The notes under the pieces were generated by a model. The model saw only the letters and a program-made list of their open reading frames with translations. It did no database searches and was not told the origin of the DNA. Both the position numbers and the translations under genes were made by a program. DNA of 64,000 nt from Hemileia vastatrix (lineage: Eukaryota; Basidiomycota; Pucciniomycetes; Pucciniales; Zaghouaniaceae), in NCBI GenBank assembly GCA_030280995.1, contig JASXTE010000014.1, positions 22,292,150 through 22,356,149 of the forward strand. Reading direction: 5' to 3'. Below, piece by piece: positions 22,155-33,175 of this stretch (position 1 is its first letter; every line of letters starts with the position of its first letter).

Positions 22155-23145
22155 TGTAGATAATCCTATAGTGCTAGCTATAGGCCTTAACCAAGGGAGT
22201 TGGAGTAAAACTGGAGAGAAAAACCCCTGTCCCTTTGAGAAATACCAGGTGTCATTTATTTGCTACAGCAAATTAGAGACTGTTACTATACCCCTTCCAA
22301 CACACTTCTTGACTGCTTAACAAGTCAAGGCAGTAGCCAATAGCAGACCATCAAGAGCCAAAGAACCAGAAACCAGAAATGCAGAAAGATCCACACCAGA
22401 AAAACAAAACACTGCGCACTTAATGCACAGAAAACAGCAATAATACTTGATGCAGGTTGCAAAGCTACACCAGAGAAACCAGTTTCCAAAGTCGAGTTAA
22501 ATGAAGAACTAACCTTGCAACAAACACAGCCAATTGTGGTCAAAAACAGTGAAAACTGAGTGAGAAACAATGATATCACCTCCGGATGGTTGTATGATAA
22601 TTAAAGTTGCCCCAGACTGTCTTATTCAATATGTACACATAGACCACCACCTAAAAAATCTATTCACAGCAACAAATTTGGCCCTTTTGACAGCCAAATT
22701 GAATAAAAACCCTCTAGAAACGCTTCCCAGCCTTCTATAACCGAGGAGGGAGGCCAGCCTAGAAGTGGCCAGAAAACCACCAAAAACCTCCAATAAAGCC
22801 CAAAATACTTAGAAAAATCCACCACAACTACTAAAACCCTTAAAACACAAAATTAAGCTATGAAAAATTTGAGACATAAAATATAGAGCCAAATTAGCAG
22901 CTATCTTTTAGAAATGAAAAATGAGGAAATTACCCCTTAAAACTTAGAATATGAGAAATGTCATCAAAACATTAAATATAGAGAAAACCGGGGCTATCCA
23001 ATGGAAGTACCCATATACCCATAGTCCCAATATTCACTGAATAAAATCAAAATAACATGTAATAACTTAACCAATTTCAATGAAGACATACCAAAACAGT
23101 GCCAAACAGCCCAACAAAGGCCTCTGCCAATGTTGAAATACCACA
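22155..23145 (-). repeat. Element A 5' LTR
   Basis: The 991-bp repeat starts TGTAGATAATCC on the plus strand and ends CCACA, matching the 1,094-bp LTRs of D along most of its length with scattered differences and deletions. It is the only LTR of element A in the window. Confidence 0.8.
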
Positions 23146-25509
23146 GCAATAATGGCAAAGCTTCTGAGTACATCTCAAATATCAGAGCTTTACAAACTCA
23201 AGTTAGTTGGAATGATGCTGCTCTTAAATATCATTTCAAAAAGGGACTCCCTTCAAGGATTCTGGACCAATTGAATCTTCATGGGTGTAAAATGGAGAGT
23301 CTGACAGACTTAATGGATAGGACCCTTGAAATTAACGGTGCACATCAAGGACAACTTCAACAAAGGCGTCACACACAAAATCTCATGGTTCAAAATTCAA
23401 ATCTGGGCCTCCTTTGAAAAATCATTTCCAACCAACCCCAATTGACTCAATCCAAACCCAGTCATAAGGGAAAGGGAAAGTTTAAACTCAAAAGCTCAAC
23501 TCCTAGTGATATAAGTATAGTATTGGATCCAAAAGGGGAATTCAAGGAAGCTGAAAGGAAAAGACAGACAGATAATGGGTTATTTATGTATTGTGGAGGT
23601 AAACATAAGTTGGAAGATTGTGCGAAATTGAAGGAAAGGGAAGGTAAAAGTTCAAATTAAAAAAACTAGAAGATAGTTTACTTGTGTGAAAAGAAAACTA
23701 TTTTATTTCTCCCAGTGCACAGAACCTCCATGTCTTAAGGACTGGAGTTGCCATTAACCATTTGAGATTTATTCTTTTCAAGAAGGATATACCCTTCAGT
23801 TGTCTCACTGACTCTGAAGCTTCAACTTCTTTTATCAGTTTATCTTTTGCCAAAAAACTTAAGCTGAAGTTTGTAGATACCAATAAAATTCCAATTTATT
23901 TGGTCAAATCAGAGGATTCCAAGTATTGGGTTAGTAGGAAAGTTTTATGGGGTTTCAACTTTCTAAATATTCCTTCCTTTGAGTGGCACTCAACAGTCTT
24001 GCATTCCCCAAGGATTGATGATACCATTCTTGGCCACAACTTTTAAATGCATTGGAATCCTGACATTAATTGGTCAGAGGAATTGATAACCCCTTGTTCT
24101 AAGTATATTTCTGATTCTTCAATTCAGGTCAATAGGGAGTTAAACAGCCCATCTGACCAAGTCCTGTTAGAGGACATCTCTCTGCCAGATAATTTCCAAC
24201 CATCTGATTATTCTCAAAATGAGCATATGGCTAACCTTTCTAGCTCAGATATCTCACTTGAAGAGGTTTTCAACAGCCTCAAAGTAAACGATCCTTGCTC
24301 TCTAAATTCAGGTCTACCCTCAACAGACTTCCTTGATGATGAAGAGGACAACCAAATAAATATTGAAACCATTAAATCAACTCTACCAGAAGTTTATCAC
24401 AACTTTCTAAATGTATTTTCAGTCTGTAAGGCCAACAAGCTACCACCTTGTTGACCCTACAATCATCAAATAGAGTTAGTAGGTCCTTTCTACTCTCTAT
24501 TGAAGGATGACTCTCAAGTTCTTTGAGACTGAATTGCAGAGAATGTGGAAAAAGGTTTCCTTTGAGCTAGTAAATCCGCAACAGGCTCTCCAGTTCTTTT
24601 TGTTAAGAAAAAAGATAGAAGTCTTGTGTTCTGCATTGATTATAAAAAACTCAACGCAGTGACTAAGAAGAATGCATAACCAGTTCTTCCTATGTCTTTA
24701 CTTCTTACTTTGTTTAGTTGTGCTTACTTCTTCTCTAAAATTGATTTAAGAGGTGCTTACAACCTTATACGTATTGCTGAAGGCCATGAACCTTTATCAG
24801 CAATGCGCACTAGGTTTGGTAGTTTTGAATATTTGGTTATGCCTTTTGAGTTATGTAACACACCCTCAACTTTCCAAAAAAATTTTGATGATATCTTTTA
24901 TGATGTCATCAAAAAATTTGTTGTTGTCTATTTAGATGATATTTTAATTTTTCTAAGAACCTCAAGGAAAATATTGAACATGTCCAACAGGTTCTCAATC
25001 TTCTTCAAGAGAATGGTCTCTACGCCAAGCACACTAAGTGCAAATTCCACCTAGATTCTATTGATTTTTTAGGTTTTACATTATCCACTGACAGCCTTGT
25101 CATGAAGGAGAGGAAAGTTAAAAAAATATTGGAATGGCTGGAGCCAAAATCTGTAAAATCCTTACAAGGGTTTTTAGGTTTTGAAAATTTCTATAGAATA
25201 TTTATTAAAGATTACTCAAAAACTATTAAAAATCTCACTTCTCTTCTTAGAAAAGATATTTACTATGTTTTCACTGATACAGCATGAAAGGAATTGAAAA
25301 ATTGAAGTCTGAATTCACCACAGCTCCAATTCTTTGACATTTCAACCCTTCTAATTTGACAATTGTCAAGACAGATGCTAGTGATTATGCTATTTCAGGG
25401 GCTATATCCCAATTAAATCTTGAAACAAAATTGTTTCATCCTGTTGCATTTGAATCACGCGAATTGCTCGCAGAAGAGTTCAATCACAAAATTCATGATA
25501 AAGAGTTAC
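23146..25509 (+). pseudogene. Element B gag, protease and RT (first fragment)
   Basis: This is a chromodomain Ty3/gypsy remnant on the plus strand. Gag starts mid-gene at KASEYISNIRALQTQ. A zinc-knuckle remnant (CGGKHKLEDC) is near 23600. The protease has DSEA where DSGA is expected (near 23810), and TILGHNF is followed by a stop. RT (24692-25054) keeps FSKIDLRGAYN and YLDD. RNase H (TDASDYAISGA) runs to the point where C inserted. Many frameshifts and stops are present. The 5' part is missing beyond the A junction at 23145. Confidence 0.85.
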
Positions 25510-26686
25510 TGTCAGTACAGTCTAGTATATAAGTATGATATAATAGTTTTATTTTATGGTCCTACTACTTATTAATAAATGATTTAGTGATTAAACCTCA
25601 GGGGAAGACTAATAGAATAGTTATACTCAAATTAAACTCACAATACTTGGATTTAAATGCGTGCTAGTGGTGGAAAATAGAAGAATAAAATATAGTTATA
25701 GCTTTTATAAAGATAATATCAATTTATAAGGGCTTTATAATATATTTCTAAATGTTAATAATTGTAGTGTAGTGTTTATTTGAAGTGTAGTAATTGAATG
25801 ATGATAATAAACCGTCAAAATCCCTCCTTACTTATACCCAAATCCACTGGAGTGCACAGACCTTCAATCCAGATGATGTCACTGCTATCCCCGGCAATTA
25901 CAGCACTGTGAGGGCCCATCACCTCCCCATGGCGTCCACTTCAAGCAGTTTCAACACCCAGACCTCCAGTAAGGACCCTCCATCACTATTAATAATAACA
26001 CAGAGTCATACCATAAATAGAAAACCCAGATAAAAGCGGATACCATAAAGAAACAGGTAAAATAAAAGATCAAAAAGAGATTTAATGAAACTAAAAACAT
26101 ATAAAGGAAACAAATAAAATGTCCAAGCCCCCAATAACACCCCCAAGCATCCACATTAACCCAAAAACATATTTCCAACCCATAAATCCGTGAATAACCA
26201 TCCAAGGAAGTAATTTTAGTTGTCCAAACTGGGTGTATGCGCCTGATATAGGTGTCTATGCTTCTGTAGGCGTTGTGAGTCCACTGATTTCGTCCATATG
26301 ACCTAAAATAAGCAGAAAAACAAAGGTTATAGGCTATTAAGGGGCTAAAACCCACTTATATACCTAAATATACATAATATACTGCATATTTCACTGAATA
26401 TGAGATTTATGTATACATATAAGCTTATGTATGTCAATAATTACTTCATATCACTTAAGATAAGTATATTATGACTCCATTAACACCTTAATAAGTATTA
26501 TTAGGCCATGGATAAGCTATTTAAACTATTATAAATTATATAATAGAATAATAATTATATATATATATAATAAAATAATATATATTATTATTTTAACCTT
26601 ATTTTTAAGATATAAGCTTAATCTAGTTAAGGTTATCTTATTTTAAGCATAAGAAATACTCAGTCCTAAGGATATTTAGGCTGACA
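25510..26686 (-). repeat. Element C 3' LTR
   Basis: The 1,177-bp LTR lies at the 3' end of the minus-strand element. The purine tract GGGGTGAGGGAG (minus strand, 26687-26698) directly precedes it and should prime plus-strand DNA synthesis. Small open frames inside (25794-26355) recur identically in the other LTR only because the LTRs are copies; no coding function is supported. Confidence 0.92.
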
Positions 26687-26698
26687 CTCCCTCACCCC
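26687..26698 (-). other. Element C polypurine tract
   Basis: GGGGTGAGGGAG on the minus strand abuts the 3' LTR. This is the position and composition expected for the RNase H-resistant primer of plus-strand synthesis. Confidence 0.7.
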
Positions 26699-26797
26699 AA
26701 AAAAAAACAATAAAAAAATGTTAAGACATTTTAATTAATCTTAAGGAATGAAATAAAAAATAATAATTTTTATAATACATATACTGAATGAACAGTA

Positions 26798-29700
26798 TTA
26801 TTTAGATTTAAATTTTTTCAAGAGATTTTTAAGATCAGAGATTTCATTTTCTGGAATCCACTGGTCATATTCACTTGATTTATTTTTAAATCTTAGTAGA
26901 TACTCAACTCCCTTTTCTTTTGTAAGGTGTCTCTTTTTGAGTATCTTTTCAATTTCTGCTTTTTCCACTATTTCTTCAGGTTGCTGTTTATGCCTTCCTG
27001 ATCTTCTTGGAAAGAGAGCAGTATCATTAGAATGGTATGGTTTTATAAGAGAAATAGGAAATACTGGATGTTTTCTATCATAAGGTGCATATAGAATAAC
27101 CTCAACAGCATTATTACCAACCATCTTTTTAACTACAAATGGTCCAATGAATGGATCCTTCAATTTAACATTACCATTTAAATTGAAATGTAGCGTTGAA
27201 ATAAGGACTTCATCACCCTCTTTGAACATTTGTTCTTTATGGGCTTTATCCCATCTTTTCTTTTCATACTCAAAAGCCTTATTTATACATTCTTGAGCAT
27301 GTTTTCTGCATAATTCTTGCATCTGAAGAAAAGATTTAGTACCTGGATGAATATCCAATCTAGGTAACTTATTAAGAGTTTTAGCAGGGGTATTAGGTAC
27401 ATAACCCAACCATAACTCAAATGGCTTTTTGCCAGTGACAGAATGTACTGTACTATTGTATGCAAATTCTAAACCTGGGATAAGGGTTACCCAATCATGC
27501 GTGAATTTGTCATTGTCTTTAAAATTAAGACCAAAAGCACAGTATCTTCTTATCATATCTTCTAAGGTTTGTATCATTCTTTCTGCTAGCCCATCAGTTT
27601 GTGGATGGTGTGCTGTAGAAAGTTTTAATTGACACCCTGAAACATCCATAAGTGACGTCCAGAACTCAGAAGTAAATTTAGGATCTCTGTCAGAAACTAT
27701 TGCTTTGGGGAAACCTGCTGTATTTAACATTTGTGTCCACCATAAAAAAGCTAAGTCCTTTGCAGAAACCTCTTTATGGGTAGGAATAAATTTACACATC
27801 TTTGTAAATCTATCTACAATTACCCAGCAGGAGTTATAACTCTTATGCCCTGCTATTGGCAAACCTGTTACAAAGTCCATGTTAATGATTTCCCATGGAG
27901 CTTTTGGTTGCTCAATTTGTTGTAATAAACCAGCTCTTTTTCCTGTTAATCTTTTAGATTTTTGACAAGAATCACATGTTTCAACATATTTCTGAACATC
28001 CTCAGACATGTTACTCCACCAAGCTGTGTTTTTTACTCTGGTTAATGTTTTATGGTAGTCAAAATGACCTGCTAATATATCATCATGACATATACTTAAC
28101 ATTAACTCCTTCATTGAAGGGGGAATTACAATTACATTACTTAATTTTTTCCTGTAATATATAAAACCATCCTCAATGGAAAATTTTCCTTTCTCTAATG
28201 CCTCTTTATACTTATCTGGTAATGTTTTTATTAAAACATTCATTGAAGCATTAGATGGATCATTTAATATTGTAGTTAATTTACTTAATTCAGGATCTGA
28301 ATTATAATTATCAAGAATTGATTGCATAAATTCATCCTCAAGATCTACAATATAAATGCCATAAATGTTAATAATCTCTGATTCAGGAACATAAGCAGGA
28401 TTATCATCATTATTAGGCAGAGGTACTCTAGATAACAGATCTACATTAGAGTGCAAGGTTCCTGCTCTATGTGTAATAGTCATCTGTCCTCTGTATTCTT
28501 GTACAGCTAATTGCCATCTAAACATGTGTCTATTAGGAGTTTTCATGTTTAAGAGTGACTTAACTGCACTACAGTCAGTTATTAACTCAAATTTTTGGTC
28601 TTCAAGGTAATAATGTAGCTTTTCTAGAGCCCATACTACTGCCAAACATTCAAGTTGAGTAGCACCATATTTTAATTCACTACTTCTCAGAGTACGTGAA
28701 ATATAGCAGATTACTACTTCTGACATTTTACCTTCAATAAGTTGTTTTTGATGCAAAGCAGCACCCAGTCCAATAAAACTTGCATCTGTATATAATACAA
28801 AAGGTAATTGGAAATCTGGTAATCCCAAGATAGGAGCTGTCATTAAACATTCTTTCAACTTATTAAAAGCTTGTTGTCTTTCATTATTCCAAATGAAAGC
28901 TTCTGATTTCTTTATCAGTGTGGTCAGTGGTGCAGCAATTGATTGGTAGTTTTTTATATATTGTCTATAATAACCACACATTCCAAGAAAAGATTGTACA
29001 TCCTTCACATTTTGAGGAATGTCAATATTCTTTATTGCAGCCACTTTATTTTGGTCTACACATATTTGTAAGCCAGATACAATATGACGAAGCACTTTTA
29101 AAGATTCAAACCCAAATTTACATTTTTTCAATGCAAGGGTCATTTTTATTTCATCCATTTTCTGAAATACTTTCCTTAAATGGATTAAGTGTTCATCAAA
29201 AGTTTTAGAGAACACTATGATGTCATCAATGTATACCATTAACCATCCCTCAATCATTTCATTATGGAATGTTATATCCATTAACTTTTGAAATACTGAT
29301 GGAGCATTCTTTGGTCCAAATGGCATTCTGACATACTTATAAATTCCCATGTGTGTTGTTATCAACAAAAAGTTCTGTGAATTCTTTTCAACAGGAATTT
29401 GATGGTACCCTTTATTTCCATCTAGGCAACTTATATATTTGGCACCTTTAAGGGTAGCATGTATAGAGGCAATCCTTGGCAAGGGATAAATATCATCTAC
29501 TGTAAATGTATTTAATGCTCTATAATCACCGCACAGTCTTGCTTTATCTTGTTCATAAGAAATCAGCACTGGTGATATTACACAATATTTTGGTGTAGTT
29601 TCAACCTTCTCAAGAATGTTCATCTTTAATAACATCTTAATATTATCCTCTATGTCTTTCCTCTTCATTGGTGAAGCAGGATATGGTTTCTTTTTAAGAC

Positions 29701-32665
29701 TAGCAGGAATATTATCCATGTCACAGGTTAAACTAATTTTCATTTCATGATCTTTTACAAGGCCAAGTTCATTTGTACCATGTGCAAAAGCCATTGGAAA
29801 AGCTTTAATTAATTCCAAAATATTATCTTTCTCAGTTTCACTTATCTGAGTGCCAAATGATGCTTTTGAAATTTCTGTTTTCAGAAGTTCCAACTCATTG
29901 GATTCTCTTCCTTTAGACGGGGAATTTGTTACTGACTCAATGTGTAAGACTGTGTTAAAAGAATTTATTTTAAATTTTCTTTTACCATTCATGCCAATTG
30001 TAAAATTATTATTAGCAGGGTCTAATTTTACACCAAATTTAGTCAGAATATCATTTCCAATGATAAAACAGTTACTACAATTTGTATTATCCATTACTAC
30101 AAAGTCGCAAGTTACCCTTACATAACCATGTTGGTGTTTAAAGAAAACAGCAGCTTTGTATTTACCAATGGGGTGTAGTACTGATCCAAAACCTCTCCAA
30201 TTTTTATTCTGAAGTGGTTCAAGCTTAAACTTATATTCACTATCAATTTTCTGTAATGTATTAGTGGAAACAACTGAACCAGCAGCTCCTGTGTCCAATA
30301 CTATATTAACATTTTCACCAGAAATGATAGCTGGAACCGTGATAGGTGTCATTTTAAAGTTATCAGCTTGTATATCCTTAATGATTTCAGCATCCTCAAA
30401 ATTCATTAAAGATTCATTTGAGTCCATATTTAATATTGGATTTTCAAAGATGGACAAATCATCTTCCAACATACAGACTTCATTTTCATCACTATATGAG
30501 ATATTGCTGTCATAATCACTTGATTCTTTACTTTTTTCAGTTTCAGTTTCAGATTCACGTTGATTTTCAACAATATTTATGTTTTTCTCACATTTGTTAC
30601 CTTTTACCCAAGGTTTGTTACACTTATAACAAGTATTTGTTTCATACTTTTTAGGTACTACAGGTGCAGTAGGTTTTTTCTGCTTCTCCTGAAGTGTTTT
30701 TGAATTCTGAGATTTTACAGGTTCAACATTTTGTTTATAAGTGGAATACCTTGATTCATACTTATGGTTTAATAATATTTCATTGCAAATATTAATAAAG
30801 TCAGAATATTCAGTAACATTTAATGTTCTAGCTACAACAATGTCTCTGACAGATATAGGTAATTTGTATATTATCTTATCTTTCCATAAGTTAAAATCCA
30901 TATGAGGCTCAATGGCTTTTAATATTTTGTTTAAATTCATTAAAAATACCATAGGTTTGTCACCATTCAACGGATTATACCTAGTCTTCTCATACAGTCT
31001 CTGCTGAGTAAGCCTGAATTTAGAACCTCCAAATTGTTTTTCAATAAGTTGTTTCCATTCAGCCCAAGAGTAGTCTCTACCCTCACTTAAGACAGCTTCA
31101 AACCATAATAAAGCAACATCCTTAAATAAAGAAATTAATTTTGATGTTATCTCTTCATCTGGTAACTTATATGAGAATTTCAAGTTGTCAATTCTTTGAA
31201 TAAAATGTTGCCAATCAGAGCTGGCTTCCCCATCATAAGTTGGGTACTGATCTATCTTAGGCCAGTTCTTCTGATTGGATTTTATCTCACTAATCTTAGG
31301 TAAATTCAATAACTCATTTACTTTTGATAAATGGTCTTGTATTTCTTCCTGCACGGATTTGTGACTTACATTTTCAGATTTGACACTACCACCAGATGGT
31401 TTCAATTGTGGTGGTATAGGGAAGGAATGAGATTCACTTTTGCCAATGAAAGGATTATTATTATATTGATTATACTTATGATTATCCTGGTTCATTAGTA
31501 GATTGGCAGTTTCAATCTCAACTTTAGTTAATCTTTGTAGCAACTCAGAGACACTTTGATTTGTCTGTGCAAAAGATAACTTTGTTCTTGATTCAGATTT
31601 TAATAAGTGTGTTTCATATAATTTTTCTAACTCACAAAATTTGTTTGAAAGGTCATTATATTTATTACTCAATGAATCATATTTAAGAGTTAGAGACAAA
31701 TGTTCTTTCTCTAATTCTTTATTTCGTGTTGCTAATTGAGAAATGTTCAATGTTAAGGATGAAATTGTATCACTAGTGAGCTTAACTGTCTGTTCCTCAC
31801 AATCAGTCATTCTATTCCACAATGCTGAAACAATTCTATGGACAGTTGGATTATTGTTAAAATATTCCATGTCCTCCTTTTCAATTCTCTCACTCTCCTG
31901 TGAACTTCTCATCTCACTAGTAGGTGGTTGCAACTGAGGATTAACTGTATTATCATTGTATATAGTACTGTTATTATGGATAAAAGACAAGTCAGGTGTA
32001 TCTACTCTAAAACCTAAATTTCTTAAATCCTCCTCTATTTTTTGTACAGATTTAACATCAATAGAATTACCTATATTGTAATTATCAGTATTATGTCTAA
32101 TCTGAGAGGGTAAGTTACTTACCAAGGGATGGTTGCCAGGCCTGATTTTTGGCGCTTTTTTCCCTTGTAAGGGTGAGCTGAGGAAGTCAGATGAGGGGGT
32201 GGATCCCTGTTGCAACTGTGGCTTGTCCACTGTTGGTGAAACCAGTCCCATTTCCATTTGTCTACCAGGATTTTCTCCTGGGAGTGAGTGGACCCTCCTT
32301 GGGTAGGGGGTTGCTGATTTGATTGACTGGGCTGGCCTCCCTTTAATTCTGCCATTGCCTGATTCATCTGCTGAAATCCTACCTTGCAATTGTTTTGCAA
32401 CTGCTCTACTTCTTTGAACATGAGAGATTTTGATTCCTCTAGCTTCAGAACCTGTTTGGCCAGGTGGGACAGTTGATCCTGAAGAGGAGGAGACGTCTTT
32501 TTGATAGTTATCTTTTTTAAGAGGGCGTCCTTTTCCTCTATACTCATGCTTTCTGGCTGGGGGTACTGTTGTCCCTCCATGGTGATGTCCTGGAAAGTTT
32601 TTATTAGTTTTAGACCTGGTATTATAAGCAGGCTGTTCACTTACACTATCCTGAGGAGCACTCAT
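26798..32665 (-). CDS. Element C Gag-Pol polyprotein with chromodomain, intact
   Basis: A single 1,955-codon frame without breaks. Residues 1-190 are basic and Pro/Ser-rich and overlap another frame (see 32119-32580). A coiled coil spans about 290-395, the capsid-like region about 465-640, and a degenerate zinc knuckle (Cys679, Cys682, Cys692, no His) follows. The protease DTGA starts at Asp791, RT has YIDD at 1145-1148, and RNase H has Asp1294, Glu1339, Asp1364. The integrase zinc finger uses His1527, His1534, Cys1564, Cys1567, with catalytic Asp1597, Asp1659, Glu1695. A GPF module lies near 1840, and the C-terminal chromodomain (1903-1952) ends in YDQWIPENEI. The chromodomain steers chromovirus integrase to marked chromatin. 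All catalytic residues are present, so the element is probably competent. True initiation is uncertain because the first 190 codons may not be translated in this frame. Confidence 0.93.
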   Translation of the reverse strand: MSAPQDSVSEQPAYNTRSKTNKNFPGHHHGGTTVPPARKHEYRGKGRPLKKDNYQKDVSSSSGSTVPPGQTGSEARGIKISHVQRSRAVAKQLQGRISADESGNGRIKGRPAQSIKSATPYPRRVHSLPGENPGRQMEMGLVSPTVDKPQLQQGSTPSSDFLSSPLQGKKAPKIRPGNHPLVSNLPSQIRHNTDNYNIGNSIDVKSVQKIEEDLRNLGFRVDTPDLSFIHNNSTIYNDNTVNPQLQPPTSEMRSSQESERIEKEDMEYFNNNPTVHRIVSALWNRMTDCEEQTVKLTSDTISSLTLNISQLATRNKELEKEHLSLTLKYDSLSNKYNDLSNKFCELEKLYETHLLKSESRTKLSFAQTNQSVSELLQRLTKVEIETANLLMNQDNHKYNQYNNNPFIGKSESHSFPIPPQLKPSGGSVKSENVSHKSVQEEIQDHLSKVNELLNLPKISEIKSNQKNWPKIDQYPTYDGEASSDWQHFIQRIDNLKFSYKLPDEEITSKLISLFKDVALLWFEAVLSEGRDYSWAEWKQLIEKQFGGSKFRLTQQRLYEKTRYNPLNGDKPMVFLMNLNKILKAIEPHMDFNLWKDKIIYKLPISVRDIVVARTLNVTEYSDFINICNEILLNHKYESRYSTYKQNVEPVKSQNSKTLQEKQKKPTAPVVPKKYETNTCYKCNKPWVKGNKCEKNINIVENQRESETETEKSKESSDYDSNISYSDENEVCMLEDDLSIFENPILNMDSNESLMNFEDAEIIKDIQADNFKMTPITVPAIISGENVNIVLDTGAAGSVVSTNTLQKIDSEYKFKLEPLQNKNWRGFGSVLHPIGKYKAAVFFKHQHGYVRVTCDFVVMDNTNCSNCFIIGNDILTKFGVKLDPANNNFTIGMNGKRKFKINSFNTVLHIESVTNSPSKGRESNELELLKTEISKASFGTQISETEKDNILELIKAFPMAFAHGTNELGLVKDHEMKISLTCDMDNIPASLKKKPYPASPMKRKDIEDNIKMLLKMNILEKVETTPKYCVISPVLISYEQDKARLCGDYRALNTFTVDDIYPLPRIASIHATLKGAKYISCLDGNKGYHQIPVEKNSQNFLLITTHMGIYKYVRMPFGPKNAPSVFQKLMDITFHNEMIEGWLMVYIDDIIVFSKTFDEHLIHLRKVFQKMDEIKMTLALKKCKFGFESLKVLRHIVSGLQICVDQNKVAAIKNIDIPQNVKDVQSFLGMCGYYRQYIKNYQSIAAPLTTLIKKSEAFIWNNERQQAFNKLKECLMTAPILGLPDFQLPFVLYTDASFIGLGAALHQKQLIEGKMSEVVICYISRTLRSSELKYGATQLECLAVVWALEKLHYYLEDQKFELITDCSAVKSLLNMKTPNRHMFRWQLAVQEYRGQMTITHRAGTLHSNVDLLSRVPLPNNDDNPAYVPESEIINIYGIYIVDLEDEFMQSILDNYNSDPELSKLTTILNDPSNASMNVLIKTLPDKYKEALEKGKFSIEDGFIYYRKKLSNVIVIPPSMKELMLSICHDDILAGHFDYHKTLTRVKNTAWWSNMSEDVQKYVETCDSCQKSKRLTGKRAGLLQQIEQPKAPWEIINMDFVTGLPIAGHKSYNSCWVIVDRFTKMCKFIPTHKEVSAKDLAFLWWTQMLNTAGFPKAIVSDRDPKFTSEFWTSLMDVSGCQLKLSTAHHPQTDGLAERMIQTLEDMIRRYCAFGLNFKDNDKFTHDWVTLIPGLEFAYNSTVHSVTGKKPFELWLGYVPNTPAKTLNKLPRLDIHPGTKSFLQMQELCRKHAQECINKAFEYEKKRWDKAHKEQMFKEGDEVLISTLHFNLNGNVKLKDPFIGPFVVKKMVGNNAVEVILYAPYDRKHPVFPISLIKPYHSNDTALFPRRSGRHKQQPEEIVEKAEIEKILKKRHLTKEKGVEYLLRFKNKSSEYDQWIPENEISDLKNLLKKFKSK
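32119..32580 (-). CDS. Overlapping ORF at the gag start of element C (coiled coil + KWKWDW)
   Basis: This frame lies +1 relative to gag-pol and overlaps its first 180 codons. It starts at MEGQQYP and is 153 codons long (open from 32640). It reads like a protein: an acidic start, a heptad-rich segment (LAKQVLKLEESKSLMFKEVEQL), a Gln/Pro linker, KWKWDW, and a basic end before PW-stop. Degenerate element E (61968-62494) shows the same order: coiled coil, KWKWDW, basic tail, PW-stop, then gag in the -1 frame. The stop is part of GGTAAGT in C and GGTAAGC in E, both like splice donors. The KWKWDW codons contain two ATGs in the gag frame. It may be the true N-terminal Gag segment reached by splicing, -1 shift or reinitiation. 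Confidence 0.55.
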   Translation of the reverse strand: MEGQQYPQPESMSIEEKDALLKKITIKKTSPPLQDQLSHLAKQVLKLEESKSLMFKEVEQLQNNCKVGFQQMNQAMAELKGGQPSQSNQQPPTQGGSTHSQEKILVDKWKWDWFHQQWTSHSCNRDPPPHLTSSAHPYKGKKRQKSGLATIPW

Positions 32666-33175
32666 ATTGTTCAGAATAACAATATTTTACGTCTACAAAA
32701 GGAAAAACTCTGTGGAATTAGTAGACAAAAGATATTAGTAATTATATTACTAATAAAAAAGCAATGGAGCTTACCCTGAATTTATATCTTTATTTATTTA
32801 AATAAAATATAAGAAAAATTCGAAAAAATCTGTTAAAAATATAATAATAAGTTTAACTAGACCTCTATAAGGGTGAATAATTAGCTTACCAAGCTTTAGC
32901 CAAATACCAATTTTATTGGGTGTTATATTGGTGTCCAAATACCAAGTGAAATTGGGTTTATATTGGGTACAGTTACTACTGTAAATATCTAATTTTTATG
33001 ATAAAAAATTAGTACAATTATTATAAGGATTCTTTTCCGCAATCAATGAGTTATGATGACCCACTAATATGCAGCAGACCCAAATATTTGGTTAATTTTG
33101 AGTTGTACTAAGGTAAAAATCACGTCCCAAGGCTTATACTAAATAATAAGTAAAATATAAGGAAAGACCCCCAAT

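Larger units (their letters stand above)
14290..23145 (-). mobile_element. Ty3/gypsy retrotransposon A, 3'-truncated
   Basis: The element is read on the minus strand: 5' LTR 22155-23145, primer-binding site 22134-22150, gag, protease, RT/RNase H, integrase with a GPY-type end, then a repeat-rich tail that stops near 14290 against the hexamer array. No second LTR is found at that side, so the element is incomplete. It is the same family as D but older, with many stops and a mutated protease. On the right it abuts the gag of element B, implying insertion into B followed by loss of the left junction. Confidence 0.82.

Noticed and set aside
25794..26355. 79- and 134-codon frames in the C LTR, repeated at 33460-34021
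   Set aside because: They are identical only because both LTRs are recent copies; no start context, family or conservation outside the LTRs.
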